NCBI GenBank assembly: GCA_015066205.1
Contig: SVOV01000001.1
Coordinates: 62,001-126,000, forward strand
Direction: 5' to 3'
Source: Oscillospiraceae bacterium
GTDB taxonomy: Bacteria; Bacillota; Clostridia; Oscillospirales; Acutalibacteraceae
DNA length: 64,000 bases
A program made the translations under genes and the position numbers. Below, one piece after another: positions 52,715 through 61,243 of the stretch (position 1 is the stretch's first letter; every line of letters starts with the position of its first letter). The notes beneath the pieces were generated by a model that saw only the letters and a program-made list of their open reading frames with translations, was not told where the DNA came from and ran no database searches.

Positions 52715-54373
52715 TTATTTAATGTTTTCTAAAAGAGCAAAATATTCTGTGAGAAGGAAGGAGCCGGTGTGCTTGCCTACGGAGAGAACCTCGTCAGCAA
52801 TTTCTTCGCCGATGATGTGGCCCATAAATGCAAAGTTGTTGTCGGTAAGAACATAACCGATAGCATCGTTTGCAAGGGAAATACAGTGAACATCAACACC
52901 CTCGACACTGTTATAGAGTGAATCAAACTGCCATTCGGTGCCGTCCCAGTTGGTGTTGTTTGTAATGTCAGTGCCCCAGAAGGTTTCGGGGTAGAATTCA
53001 CCGGGGAAGAGAGCAAAGCCTACACGGTTGCCGAATTCAATATAGCCGAGCTCTGTTGCCATAACGGGAGTGGTGAAAGCGGGGCCCTTTGTGAAGATTC
53101 TGTTATTTACAAGATTTATCTCACAGGCGAGAGTAAGAATGCTGTTTTCGGGCTCAATGAAAATATCTCTGTGCATACAGTTGAGAACGGGGGAGAGCTC
53201 CTCTGTAAAGTCGCAGGAAAGGATGAGCTTACCGAAGGCTTTGCCGAGAGTCTTTGCGGATGCACCCTTTGCTTCCCATTCGGAAAGACCTGTTTCATCG
53301 ACCTCGATATCACGGGAAAGCTGACCGATAGCACCTGCAACCATAATAAAGTTTGCACCTGTCTGTTCCTTGATGTAGTTATCAAGATGATAGATATAGT
53401 CGGAGCTTACAAGACCGTTGCTTGCGGAGAAGGAGGTGGGATGGCAGCTGATGTCAGCAATATATGTGTTTTCACTGCCTGAATCGGGAACAAAGTATAA
53501 AACAGCTGTTTCGGGAAGGTCTTCCTTGGAGATAAGGTCACGCTTATCGTGGATAACGGATGAGCAGTCAACGGTATCATAGAAGAGCTTACCCTCTTCC
53601 ATATCGTTTACGGCATCAATAATTGCAAGAGCGGATTCGTTTATGAAATGCTCCTTAAATTCGTCAGCCTTTTCAAGACCGGGGTAGGACGCCTCAATGC
53701 CGAATGCATTATAAACACCTGCAAGAGCAAACTTTGTGAAGAAGCCTGAGCTTACGCCCTGAGTATCAAGAGCGGAATGAGAATGTGTTGCCATAATGTT
53801 GATGCTTGCAATTTCAATTCCGAGAGCCTCAAAATGGGAAAGAACGAGCTTTCTGATGCTTCTGATGTCTGTGGATGTAACACCGAGAGAGTCGATAGCG
53901 CCGAAAACAACAAGACCCTCGCCGCTTCCGTCATCAATGGCAGAAACTCTGATTCTCATATCGTCATAAACGCCTTCGGCATATTTATTCATAAGATCTC
54001 TTCCGAGGAAATATTCACCGCTGTCAATATCTTCGGGAACAAGAGTTCTTGAATTGTAGCCGAGTGACCATTTGTTATCTGCGCCGGCTTCGGTCTGATA
54101 GGTGTTTCTTCCCTCAAGGAAGCCTATTTCCTCACGGGAATAGTTTTCAATATCCTGCCAGCCCTTGGGGTTGGGATAAAGAGTACAGATAACCTTTACA
54201 AGCAGTTCAACAACGGTGTTGAGAGTGTTATAAAAGCCCTTTACGATAACATCGCCTGCCTGTGAAGCAATGTCTTCCTCTGTGTCTGCCGCGGAAACGC
54301 TTAATGCGGAGCCCGAGAAAAGAACGGTAAGACATAAGATCAGGGCAAGAATTCTTTTGACTGAATTTTTCAT
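52715..54373 (-). CDS. Secreted neutral/alkaline ceramidase-like hydrolase
   Basis: A 552-residue protein with a signal peptide (ALILCLTVLFSGSALSVSAA, to about 29). It shows the landmarks of the neutral ceramidase catalytic domain: THSHSALD near 196 (metal His), DISCHPTSF near 308 (metal His) and GAIGQLSRD near 346, matching the G-x-x-G-x-x-S block with the nucleophile Ser. The family's N-x-G-D-x-S-P version is degenerate here. It may cleave amide bonds of sphingolipids or other lipids from host or diet. The C-terminal Ig-like domain of full ceramidases is absent or very short. GGAGGT precedes the ATG; it is transcribed alone. Confidence 0.8.
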   Translation of the reverse strand: MKNSVKRILALILCLTVLFSGSALSVSAADTEEDIASQAGDVIVKGFYNTLNTVVELLVKVICTLYPNPKGWQDIENYSREEIGFLEGRNTYQTEAGADNKWSLGYNSRTLVPEDIDSGEYFLGRDLMNKYAEGVYDDMRIRVSAIDDGSGEGLVVFGAIDSLGVTSTDIRSIRKLVLSHFEALGIEIASINIMATHSHSALDTQGVSSGFFTKFALAGVYNAFGIEASYPGLEKADEFKEHFINESALAIIDAVNDMEEGKLFYDTVDCSSVIHDKRDLISKEDLPETAVLYFVPDSGSENTYIADISCHPTSFSASNGLVSSDYIYHLDNYIKEQTGANFIMVAGAIGQLSRDIEVDETGLSEWEAKGASAKTLGKAFGKLILSCDFTEELSPVLNCMHRDIFIEPENSILTLACEINLVNNRIFTKGPAFTTPVMATELGYIEFGNRVGFALFPGEFYPETFWGTDITNNTNWDGTEWQFDSLYNSVEGVDVHCISLANDAIGYVLTDNNFAFMGHIIGEEIADEVLSVGKHTGSFLLTEYFALLENIK

Positions 54374-54443
54374 AAGAATACCTCCGTATGAGTTTTTTGC
54401 ATAAATATATTATATTAAAATAAGGGATTAGTCAAGAAAATTG

Positions 54444-54472
54444 TTGAAAATAACCTTTAAGCTTGTTATACT
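54444..54472 (+). promoter_or_regulatory. Sigma-A promoter of the phosphoesterase/secreted-protein operon
   Basis: TTGAAA, 17-bp spacer, TATACT; start point expected near 54479, 26 nt before the ATG. Confidence 0.65.
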
Positions 54473-54504
54473 TAATTATATAATCTCAGTAAAGAAGTGA
54501 TCTT

Positions 54505-55569
54505 ATGTATGATCCCGCAAATAAAAGGCTCTGCTTTAACTCCGACGGAAAATTCAGGATACTTATGATATCCGATTTTCACGCGGGTTCAAGAAGAAAG
54601 GGCTTCGAGGACGGAAATCCCTACAGCCCCAAGGTAAGAGAGGCTGTTGAGGCTCTTGTCAATAATACCTCTCCCGATTTTGTTATGGTGGGCGGAGATC
54701 AGTGCATCGGTCACAGCCCCGAATATCTTTACAATGCGATGACGGATATTATGGCTCCCGTTATTGAAAGAGGTATCCCCTGGGCGCATGTTTACGGCAA
54801 TCATGACAGGGAGATGGCAATGACCACCTCCGAGCAGGAGAATATATACGAAACCGTTCCTCTTTGTCTTTCAAAAAGAGGTCCCGAGGATATTTTCGGT
54901 GTCTGTAATTTCGTGCTTCCCGTCTACGATAAAAAGGGTGAAAGACCTGCATATAATCTTTTTGCTCTTGATTCGAACCGTGAGATATCCGATTATACCG
55001 GTCAGTTTGGTATAAAGGAAGAAGACAATAATATTATTCTGCCTTTTTCTTTCGGCTCGGGGAGTGTTCAGGCAATGCCGTTTTTTCAGCAGGTAATGTG
55101 GTATTACAATACCTCAAGGGAGCTGGAAAAGGAAAACGGCAGAAAAATTCCCGCTCTGATGTTTCTTCATAACCCCATAATAGAATTCAACCTCATTTTC
55201 CGTAATCCCGAGGAAACCGATATGTACGGGGAGAAGAGGGAGGCTGTCTGCTGCAGTGAGCTCAATTCCGGACTTTTTACAGCCTGTCTTGAAAGAGGCG
55301 ATGTAAAGGGAATCTTCTGCGGTCACGAGCATATGAATGCCTATCACGGAAAATACTGCGGAATAACTCTCGGCTATGCGGCGGCTGTAGGCTATGATAT
55401 GTCTGCTCACGATGATGTGAGAGGCGGAAGAATCATTGATATTTCCGAAGACGGCTCAATGTCCACAAGGCATATAAAGCTTATGTCGGTTATGGGAGAT
55501 AAGGCTCTCAGACGGCCCGATTTCTTTGAGGGCGGTCTTAACTATTTTATAAGAAATACCCATTTGTAA
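54505..55569 (+). CDS. Metallophosphoesterase, purple-acid-phosphatase/Dcr2-like
   Basis: A 354-residue protein without signal peptide. Metal-binding blocks in order: ISDFHAGS (about 18), VGGDQCIGHS (about 61), VYGNHDREM (about 94), LHNPIIEF (about 220) and FCGHEHMNAYHG (about 272). The layout matches the Dcr2/Sia1-like group. It shares an operon with a secreted protein (14-bp gap). Substrate unknown. Confidence 0.88.
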   Translation: MYDPANKRLCFNSDGKFRILMISDFHAGSRRKGFEDGNPYSPKVREAVEALVNNTSPDFVMVGGDQCIGHSPEYLYNAMTDIMAPVIERGIPWAHVYGNHDREMAMTTSEQENIYETVPLCLSKRGPEDIFGVCNFVLPVYDKKGERPAYNLFALDSNREISDYTGQFGIKEEDNNIILPFSFGSGSVQAMPFFQQVMWYYNTSRELEKENGRKIPALMFLHNPIIEFNLIFRNPEETDMYGEKREAVCCSELNSGLFTACLERGDVKGIFCGHEHMNAYHGKYCGITLGYAAAVGYDMSAHDDVRGGRIIDISEDGSMSTRHIKLMSVMGDKALRRPDFFEGGLNYFIRNTHL

Positions 55570-55583
55570 AAAGGAGAATCACT

Positions 55584-56975
55584 ATGGAAAAAATTATGGC
55601 ATTCTTTATGGCGCTCTTTATGTTCTATCCATCGTTTATTTTAAGCTTTTTCCCCTGTAATATTGACAGCGATCTTACCGTCATTGAGGGTGAAAGCCTT
55701 TGTGTGAACGGTGAAGAGGTGAATTTTGAAAAAACTCAGACCGCGTCTGAGGTTATGTATTCCTTCGGCGGAAAAAAGACCGATATGTTCAATTATTTCG
55801 GAATAAAGTATGACAGTGACGCTTATGTAAAGGGCGTTATCACATATTCAGGCAAGGATGGAGAAATCAGTGAGGAATTTTTCCTTGAGCCCGCGGAGGA
55901 CGGAGAATTCTACAGCCTTATCGACGGCTTCCTTGACAAAACGAAGATGAATAAGCTTTATTCCTTCAGCTTCACTCCTCTCAATAAGGACGAATTCACA
56001 TTCAGCCTTAATGCCGTAGGTCTTTTTAACCGTGAGATTCCCGATGATGAGATATATATTGAAAATGACGAGCATAAGCTCGGCATAACCCTCAGCTGGG
56101 GCGGTGCCTTATCCTATCTTGAGGATAAGGATTCCTCGGTTGAAGCAGTTATTGTTGACGGCGTAACAAAGGTAGATTCGGATGCCTCTTCCCGCTATAA
56201 TGCGAGAGCAAGAAGCAAAAAGGTAAATCTTATCAATGCCTGTGATACGGGAAGACTTGTTCAGCAGTCCTATTACGGCACGGGTGACTGTGAGCAGTAC
56301 ACCGGCGGCGTGTTTATGGACACCAAGTGGAATTATAACCCCGTTCAGGGCGGAAATCAGTTTAACGATGCCGCAAAAACTGTCGATGTAAGAATAACAG
56401 ACGAAAGTATTTATATCAAATGCCGTCCCCTTGACTGGGCAAAGCCCAAGGAGGATATCGCTCCCTGTTATATGGAGGCAACATATACACTTGAAAAGGG
56501 ACTTGTAAAGGCACAGTGCCGTTTCGTTGATTTCTCGGGCTACCCTGAAGCTACGACAACTCAGGAGTGTCCCGCCTTCTATTGCATAGAGCCCTTTAAC
56601 CGCTTTGTATATTACGGCGGAGAAGCTCCCTGGACAGGCGACAGTGCACTTTCTTATGAAAATGAGCTTATCTTCTGGCCTGATGCAGGCTATCCCAATT
56701 TCTATGCTACCGAAAACTGGGCAGCCTTTATCGGCGACTTTGATGACAGCTTCGGAATCGGTCTTTATGTGGATAAGGATATTCCTTTCCTCTCGGGAGT
56801 ATTGGCAAGAGGTGAGTGTAAGACCGCTGACCCCGCAACAGAGTCCCCCACATCCTATATTGCAGCCGTAGACAGCTACACCTTCAGAAGCTTCAGCCCC
56901 ACAGACTATGAATTCTGGCTCTCAACAGGTACTGCCGACGAGATCAGGAATAATTTCAGCACTCTTGTAAAATAA
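55584..56975 (+). CDS. Secreted protein of unknown function
   Basis: A 463-residue protein with an N-terminal hydrophobic signal or anchor (about 4-24, MAFFMALFMFYPSFILSFF). The rest is predicted all-beta, with many aromatic residues. The second half, with motifs such as GGVFMDTKWNYNPVQGG, KCRPLDWAKP and AFIGDFDDSFGIGLYV, recalls carbohydrate-active beta-sandwich or polysaccharide-lyase-like folds, but I cannot name a family or catalytic residues. AAAGGAG precedes the ATG. It is co-transcribed with the upstream phosphoesterase. Confidence 0.72.
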   Translation: MEKIMAFFMALFMFYPSFILSFFPCNIDSDLTVIEGESLCVNGEEVNFEKTQTASEVMYSFGGKKTDMFNYFGIKYDSDAYVKGVITYSGKDGEISEEFFLEPAEDGEFYSLIDGFLDKTKMNKLYSFSFTPLNKDEFTFSLNAVGLFNREIPDDEIYIENDEHKLGITLSWGGALSYLEDKDSSVEAVIVDGVTKVDSDASSRYNARARSKKVNLINACDTGRLVQQSYYGTGDCEQYTGGVFMDTKWNYNPVQGGNQFNDAAKTVDVRITDESIYIKCRPLDWAKPKEDIAPCYMEATYTLEKGLVKAQCRFVDFSGYPEATTTQECPAFYCIEPFNRFVYYGGEAPWTGDSALSYENELIFWPDAGYPNFYATENWAAFIGDFDDSFGIGLYVDKDIPFLSGVLARGECKTADPATESPTSYIAAVDSYTFRSFSPTDYEFWLSTGTADEIRNNFSTLVK

Positions 56976-56992
56976 TCAAAAGAACAAAAAAT

Positions 56993-57022
56993 GAGAGGTA
57001 ATGCATATTCGCATTACCTCTC
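56993..57022 (-). terminator. Terminator after hsp20
   Basis: A perfect 12-bp stem GAGAGGTAATGC/GCATTACCTCTC with a 6-nt loop, followed by ATTTTTTG on the minus strand; it also lies just after the + strand operon and may serve both. Confidence 0.85.
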
Positions 57023-57040
57023 AAGGCTTAAAAACGGTGC

Positions 57041-57487
57041 TTACTGAATCTCAAGCTTTTTCGTTTCCTGCTTTACAGGCTCTTTTTCGGGCATATTAAG
57101 AACGAGAACTCCGTTTTCGTATTTTGCCGAAATCAAGTCTGTGTTGATTCCCGAAACATCAAAGCTTCTTTCATATGAGCCGTAGGAGCGTTCGATTCTT
57201 ACAAAGGAATCCTTGCTTTCGCTGTTTTCGCTTTCGCTGTGGCGCTCTGCCTTTATTGTGAGAATGTCACCGTCAATGTCAACAGCGATGTCCTTTTTGT
57301 CGAAGCCCGGAAGGTCTGCCTCCAGCACGAAGCCGTTTTCAATTTTTCTGATGTCCGTTCTGAACGGCTTTATCGGTGCTTTCTCGGAGAAAAAAGGTTC
57401 GTTGAAGAAGGCTCTTGCAAGCGAATCCATTTCTCTGAAAGGACTCCAGAAAGAACGGGAATTTGTCATAGGGATAATTTCAAACAT
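57041..57487 (-). CDS. Hsp20/alpha-crystallin small heat-shock protein
   Basis: A 148-residue chaperone that holds unfolding proteins. The N-terminal arm (RSFWSPFREMDSLARAFF) precedes the alpha-crystallin domain (about 40-138) with FVLEADLPGFDKKDIAVDI, DILTIKAERH and the hallmark YENGVLVLNMPEKEP. The C-terminal KLEIQ holds an I/L-x-I motif. AGGAGG at ideal distance precedes the ATG. A CIRCE element lies 180 bp upstream, so HrcA control is likely. Confidence 0.95.
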   Translation of the reverse strand: MFEIIPMTNSRSFWSPFREMDSLARAFFNEPFFSEKAPIKPFRTDIRKIENGFVLEADLPGFDKKDIAVDIDGDILTIKAERHSESENSESKDSFVRIERSYGSYERSFDVSGINTDLISAKYENGVLVLNMPEKEPVKQETKKLEIQ

Positions 57488-57665
57488 AGTTTTTTCCTCC
57501 TGTATCTGATATCTTTATTATATTCTTTTTCAGGGAAGTTATTCACAGAAAAGTCTGTCACCTTAAGGCTTTTGCCCCGAGGGACTCTTCTGTTCTTCCC
57601 TGTGACTATAATATACAGGATGAATATTACATCGAAATGGTATTTTTGTTACCGAATTGTAAATA

Positions 57666-57692
57666 TTAGCACTCTCGTCAAGAGAGTGCTAA
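57666..57692. promoter_or_regulatory. CIRCE element (HrcA operator)
   Basis: TTAGCACTC-N9-GAGTGCTAA, a perfect match to the CIRCE consensus. It lies between the truncated MocR gene and hsp20 on the side from which hsp20 is transcribed. The promoter is less clear: a TTGACG within the CIRCE loop has only a 14-bp spacer to TACAAT. Confidence 0.92.
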
Positions 57693-57713
57693 TATTCTTT
57701 TTCCTGCCGTTTT

Positions 57714-58784
57714 TTATGATCTGTTGCTTCTTCTTACCCTGTTTATATGCCGTTCAAAGTTTCCTGTGTTTATAAGCTCTGCTATCACTAACTGAATATA
57801 GGTCGGAACGGTGCAGGAGTAAAAGCCGAGCTTTTCTCTGAAAAGCTGTGAAAGCTCCTCGGGAAGAATCATATAGGCAACACGAAGAGAGGGGGAGAGG
57901 GTCTTTGAAAAGGTGTTCATATAAATTACATTATTATTCTTTGTCCTCGAAAACAGAGTTTCTTCCGTTTTTCTTGAGGGGGAGAATTCTGATTCAAAAT
58001 CGTCTTCAATTAAAATTCTACCGCTTTTTTCCGCCCATCTTAAATACTGATGGCGCTTTGAAGCGGAGGCGGTAACACCGCTGGGAAAGCTTCTGTAGGG
58101 TGAGATGTGAAGAATGTCTGCAGTACATTCGGACAGAGCCTTATTCTTTATGCCCTCTTTTCCGAGGGGGAGCTTGACAAGAGGCACATTTTCAGCGATA
58201 TAGACCTGCTCTATCTTATTATATGAGGGTGCTTCTATTGCATAAACCTTATCTCTTCCCAGTATTTCAACTATGAGGCTGTATAGGTATTCCGCACCCG
58301 AGCCTATGACTATCTGCGAAATATCAGCTTTTATCCCGCGGCTTCTGGCAAGATATTTTGAAATTGCTTCTCTTAAAACTTCCGAGCCCTGATTATCGGA
58401 GCGGTCCAATATTCCTTCCTCATAGGAGCTTAAAACGCTTCTCATGGTTTTTGCAAGGACGGAAAAGGGGAAGCTTACGGAGTCCCTCGTATCTTTGTGA
58501 GCGGGGTGTATATCCCGTCTTTCCTCGTCGGAGGAATTCATAAAGCCGTCATCAGAGCGGAAGATCACGAAATATCCGCTTCGTTCTCTCGGTTCAATAT
58601 AGCCCTCCTCGCCGAGAAGTGCATAGGCGTGCTCAACCGTTACTGTGCTGACACCCTTTTCCTCGGAAAGAGTTCTTTTTGAGGGTAGCTTACTGCCGTA
58701 AGGGTATACCCCCTTGACTATTTCATCCCGTATACTTTTATATAATCTGAGATATGCGGGCTCTTTTACCTCTGAATTTCTCAT
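57714..58784 (-). CDS. GntR/MocR-type regulator with aminotransferase domain (C-terminally short, PdxR-like)
   Basis: A 356-residue protein. A GntR winged helix occupies residues 10-73 (KLPSKRTLSEEKGVSTVTV). An aspartate-aminotransferase-like domain follows, with PLP-binding Asp in LIEDDFESEF (about 261) and the Schiff-base Lys in NTFSKTLSPSLR (294). MocR proteins usually have about 450-490 residues; this one stops in the ERHINRVRR helix, so roughly 100 residues of the C-terminal subdomain are missing. It is divergent from a pyridoxamine kinase and an ECF gene, so it probably senses PLP and controls B6 salvage. Whether it still works is uncertain. Confidence 0.85.
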   Translation of the reverse strand: MRNSEVKEPAYLRLYKSIRDEIVKGVYPYGSKLPSKRTLSEEKGVSTVTVEHAYALLGEEGYIEPRERSGYFVIFRSDDGFMNSSDEERRDIHPAHKDTRDSVSFPFSVLAKTMRSVLSSYEEGILDRSDNQGSEVLREAISKYLARSRGIKADISQIVIGSGAEYLYSLIVEILGRDKVYAIEAPSYNKIEQVYIAENVPLVKLPLGKEGIKNKALSECTADILHISPYRSFPSGVTASASKRHQYLRWAEKSGRILIEDDFESEFSPSRKTEETLFSRTKNNNVIYMNTFSKTLSPSLRVAYMILPEELSQLFREKLGFYSCTVPTYIQLVIAELINTGNFERHINRVRRSNRS

Positions 58785-58808
58785 CTGGTTATATATTTTT
58801 CTCCTGTT

Positions 58809-58844
58809 CTGATTATTTATATATCATCAGTCAGATTATATAAT
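58809..58844 (+). promoter_or_regulatory. Promoter and candidate operator of the B6 salvage operon
   Basis: A TATAAT (839-844) without a good -35, as expected for an activator-dependent promoter. Just upstream are the palindrome CTGAT-N12-ATCAG (809-830) and GATTAT repeated at 811 and 834. Both could be recognised by the divergent MocR regulator. Confidence 0.5.
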
Positions 58845-58873
58845 AAAGCCAAAAAAAATACAAGGCGGAAAAA

Positions 58874-59701
58874 ATGCATAACAGACAGAAAAAAATAGCA
58901 GTAATAAATGATTTCTGCGGATTCGGACGCTGCTCCGTTTCCGTAATGCTTCCCGTTATATCTGCACTTAAAATCCAGTGCTGTGCCCTGCCCACGGCGA
59001 TTTTTTCTAACCACACGGGCTTTCAGAGCTTCTTTTCGACGGATTATACCGAAAATATGGACGCTTTTATTGCCGAATGGGTAAAGCTGGGGCTTCGTTT
59101 CGACAGCATCGTGACGGGCTTTCTCGGCTCGGAAAAGCAGGTGGAAACCGTAAGACGCTTTTTTGAATTTTTCAAGACAGATGAAAACACCGTTATAATT
59201 GACCCTGTTATGGGTGATGACGGACGGCTTTACAGCACATACCCCGAGTCTTTGGCAAAAAGAATGAGAGCTCTTGTGCCCTATGCCGATATTCTCATTC
59301 CCAACCTTACGGAGGCCTGTATTCTCACGGATACACCCTATTGCGAAAGAAAGACCGAAGCCGAGCTTACGGAAATTGCCCTGAAGCTTTCCTCTATGGG
59401 GCCTGAAAAAATAGTAATATCGGGGCTCGAATGTGACGGGGATATTGAGAACTTTATATATGAAAGGGGAAAAGCTTCCGTAATTATAAAGGAACATAAG
59501 GCGGGGCCCTGCAGAGCGGGAACGGGCGATGTTTTTACAGCCATAGTTGCCGCGGATACCGTAAACGGCAAGAGCCTTTCCGATGCCGTGCGCCACGCCG
59601 CCTCCTTTGTTGCAAAGTGTCTCAGAAGAACCGCTGAAATGAATATTCCCGAAACCGACGGAATATGCATTGAGGAGCTTCTGACAGAAATCGGAGAATA
59701 A
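58874..59701 (+). CDS. pdxY: Pyridoxamine kinase
   Basis: A 275-residue ribokinase-fold enzyme that phosphorylates pyridoxal, pyridoxine or pyridoxamine. Visible motifs: INDFCGFGRCSVS near the N-terminus, FSNHTGF in the substrate lid, DPVMGDDGRLY (about 114, phosphate/metal region), IPNLTEA, and the anion hole plus catalytic Asp in GTGDVFTA (about 217). The symbol follows the closest family; PdxK or a ThiD-like specificity cannot be excluded. The ATG is weakly supported (AAGGCGG lies upstream). The ECF S-component starts 13 bp after its stop. Confidence 0.85.
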   Translation: MHNRQKKIAVINDFCGFGRCSVSVMLPVISALKIQCCALPTAIFSNHTGFQSFFSTDYTENMDAFIAEWVKLGLRFDSIVTGFLGSEKQVETVRRFFEFFKTDENTVIIDPVMGDDGRLYSTYPESLAKRMRALVPYADILIPNLTEACILTDTPYCERKTEAELTEIALKLSSMGPEKIVISGLECDGDIENFIYERGKASVIIKEHKAGPCRAGTGDVFTAIVAADTVNGKSLSDAVRHAASFVAKCLRRTAEMNIPETDGICIEELLTEIGE

Positions 59702-59714
59702 GGAAAAAAGAGAA

Positions 59715-60203
59715 ATGAAAAAGGAAAAAATAAGAAATATGTGTCTTGCGGGAGTGCTGACAGCCGCGGTGTTCGTTTCAGCGGCGTATCTTCATATCCC
59801 TGTCGGGCAAGGCTATGTTCATATAGGTGATGCTTTTATTTTTCTTGCGGCATCTCTTCTGCCCGCCCCCTATGCCGTTTTTACGGGTGCTGCGGGTGCG
59901 GCTCTCGCCGACTGCCTTTCGGGCTATGCCGTATATGCTCCCGCTTCTCTCATAATAAAGGGACTTACGGCACTGTGCTTTTCCTCAAAGGGGAAGAAAA
60001 TATTATCAAAAAGAAATCTTACGGCATTAGTCCCCGCCGCCGTGCTTTGTGTTGGCGGATATTATCTTTATGAGATAATTCTTACAAAGAGCTTACTGGC
60101 TCCCGTTTCGGGACTTGTCGGAAATCTTATGCAGTCTGTTTTCAGCGCCGTTATTTTTGTTATTACGGGAGCGGCGCTCAATAAAAAGACTGTTTTTCAT
60201 TGA
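59715..60203 (+). CDS. ECF transporter S-component, probably for a B6 vitamer
   Basis: A 162-residue protein with five or six membrane helices. YVHIGDAFIFLAASLLP and the GAAGAALADCLSGYAVYAP-S-L-I-I-K-G segment are the signature of small-molecule S-components of the TIGR04002/HmpT/PdxU type. These bind a vitamin and dock on the shared EcfAAT module encoded elsewhere. Its position after a pyridoxamine kinase and beside a MocR regulator suggests pyridoxine or pyridoxal uptake; thiamine precursors are an alternative. The sialidase-like gene follows after 17 bp. Confidence 0.8.
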   Translation: MKKEKIRNMCLAGVLTAAVFVSAAYLHIPVGQGYVHIGDAFIFLAASLLPAPYAVFTGAAGAALADCLSGYAVYAPASLIIKGLTALCFSSKGKKILSKRNLTALVPAAVLCVGGYYLYEIILTKSLLAPVSGLVGNLMQSVFSAVIFVITGAALNKKTVFH

Positions 60204-60220
60204 TTTTTTCGGGGTGAAAT

Positions 60221-61183
60221 ATGAAGGTATTGAATGAGAGTGTATTTGAATCAGCCGAAGGCTATCATGCGGCAAGAATACCCGGTATCGTATTAAGTGC
60301 CGACGGAACGCTTACCGCTTACTGCGAGCTCAGAAGAAGCGGCAGCGACTGGGCAGTTATTGATATCGGAGTAAAAAGAAGCCTTGACGGCGGAAGACAC
60401 TGGAGCGAAAGAGAAATTCTTGTATCGGGCGGAAAAAATGATACAGTGAATAATCCTCTTATGATAGCCGACGGTAATACTCTTCATTTTTTCAGATGTC
60501 TTAATTATTCCCGTGTTTTTTATATGAAAAGCACGGACGGCGGAAGAAGCTGGGGTGAGGAAAGAGAGCTTACCGAAAGAATCAGAGAATGTACGGGGGA
60601 TTTTTTCTGGTCCTGTATTGCCACAGGGCCTACCCACGGGCTCTGTCTTTCAACAGGAAGACTTTTGGTCCCCTTATGGCTCGCATTTAACAGGGAAGAC
60701 CCGAAAAGCCACCACCCGTCCGCTGTAAGCCTTCTTTATTCCGATGACTCGGGAGAGAGCTTCAGTACGGGAGAAATCTTCGGCGGACTCAATGACCCCA
60801 GTGAATTTTGTATTGCAGAGCTTGGCGGCAAGACTCTCATCAATATCCGCCACGAAAACGAAGAAAAATGCCGTGCCGTCGGTGAGATCACCCCTGACGG
60901 CAGATTCTCCGATATCAGATTCTTAAAAGCCCTGCCGGATCCCGTCTGCTGTGCGGGGATGTGCAGTGCAGGGGATGAGATACTCTTTTCAAACTGCGAG
61001 GATGAAAAAGAGAGAATAAAGCTTACTCTCAAAAGGCTTGACGGGAAGTTTAACATCACGGAGAGGCTTCTTTTAAGTGAAAAAGGGGGCTACAGCGATA
61101 TTGCCGTAAATCCTGAAACACGGGAGGCAGTCATTCTTTTTGAAAGAGATAATAAGATTTTTTGCAACACTGTGCTTCTGTAA
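60221..61183 (+). CDS. Sialidase-like BNR/Asp-box glycosidase (GH33-type), cytoplasmic
   Basis: A 320-residue protein without signal peptide. ARIPGIV near residue 19 is the R-I-P motif with the first catalytic-triad Arg. Three Asp boxes (SLDGGRHW, STDGGRSW, SDDSGESF) mark the six-bladed sialidase propeller. NIRHEN near 211 supplies another Arg with an acidic neighbour. It may release sialic acid from imported glycans, or belong to a sialidase-like group with another sugar. It sits oddly at the end of the B6 operon. GGGGTG precedes the ATG. Confidence 0.75.
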   Translation: MKVLNESVFESAEGYHAARIPGIVLSADGTLTAYCELRRSGSDWAVIDIGVKRSLDGGRHWSEREILVSGGKNDTVNNPLMIADGNTLHFFRCLNYSRVFYMKSTDGGRSWGEERELTERIRECTGDFFWSCIATGPTHGLCLSTGRLLVPLWLAFNREDPKSHHPSAVSLLYSDDSGESFSTGEIFGGLNDPSEFCIAELGGKTLINIRHENEEKCRAVGEITPDGRFSDIRFLKALPDPVCCAGMCSAGDEILFSNCEDEKERIKLTLKRLDGKFNITERLLLSEKGGYSDIAVNPETREAVILFERDNKIFCNTVLL

Positions 61184-61188
61184 TGTTG

Positions 61189-61217
61189 TTGCAACATCAA
61201 AAAAAATATGCTATTAT
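61189..61217 (+). promoter_or_regulatory. Extended -10 promoter of the next phosphoesterase gene
   Basis: TTGCAA, 17-bp spacer ending TGC, TATTAT. Good spacing to the AAGGAG site and ATG at 61244. Confidence 0.7.
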
Positions 61218-61243
61218 AAAGAAAAACGGTAAGGAGATATATT

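Noticed and set aside
58817-59596. 259-codon frame opposite pyridoxamine kinase
   Set aside because: The + strand frame has all kinase motifs; the antisense frame has none and runs into the divergent promoter.
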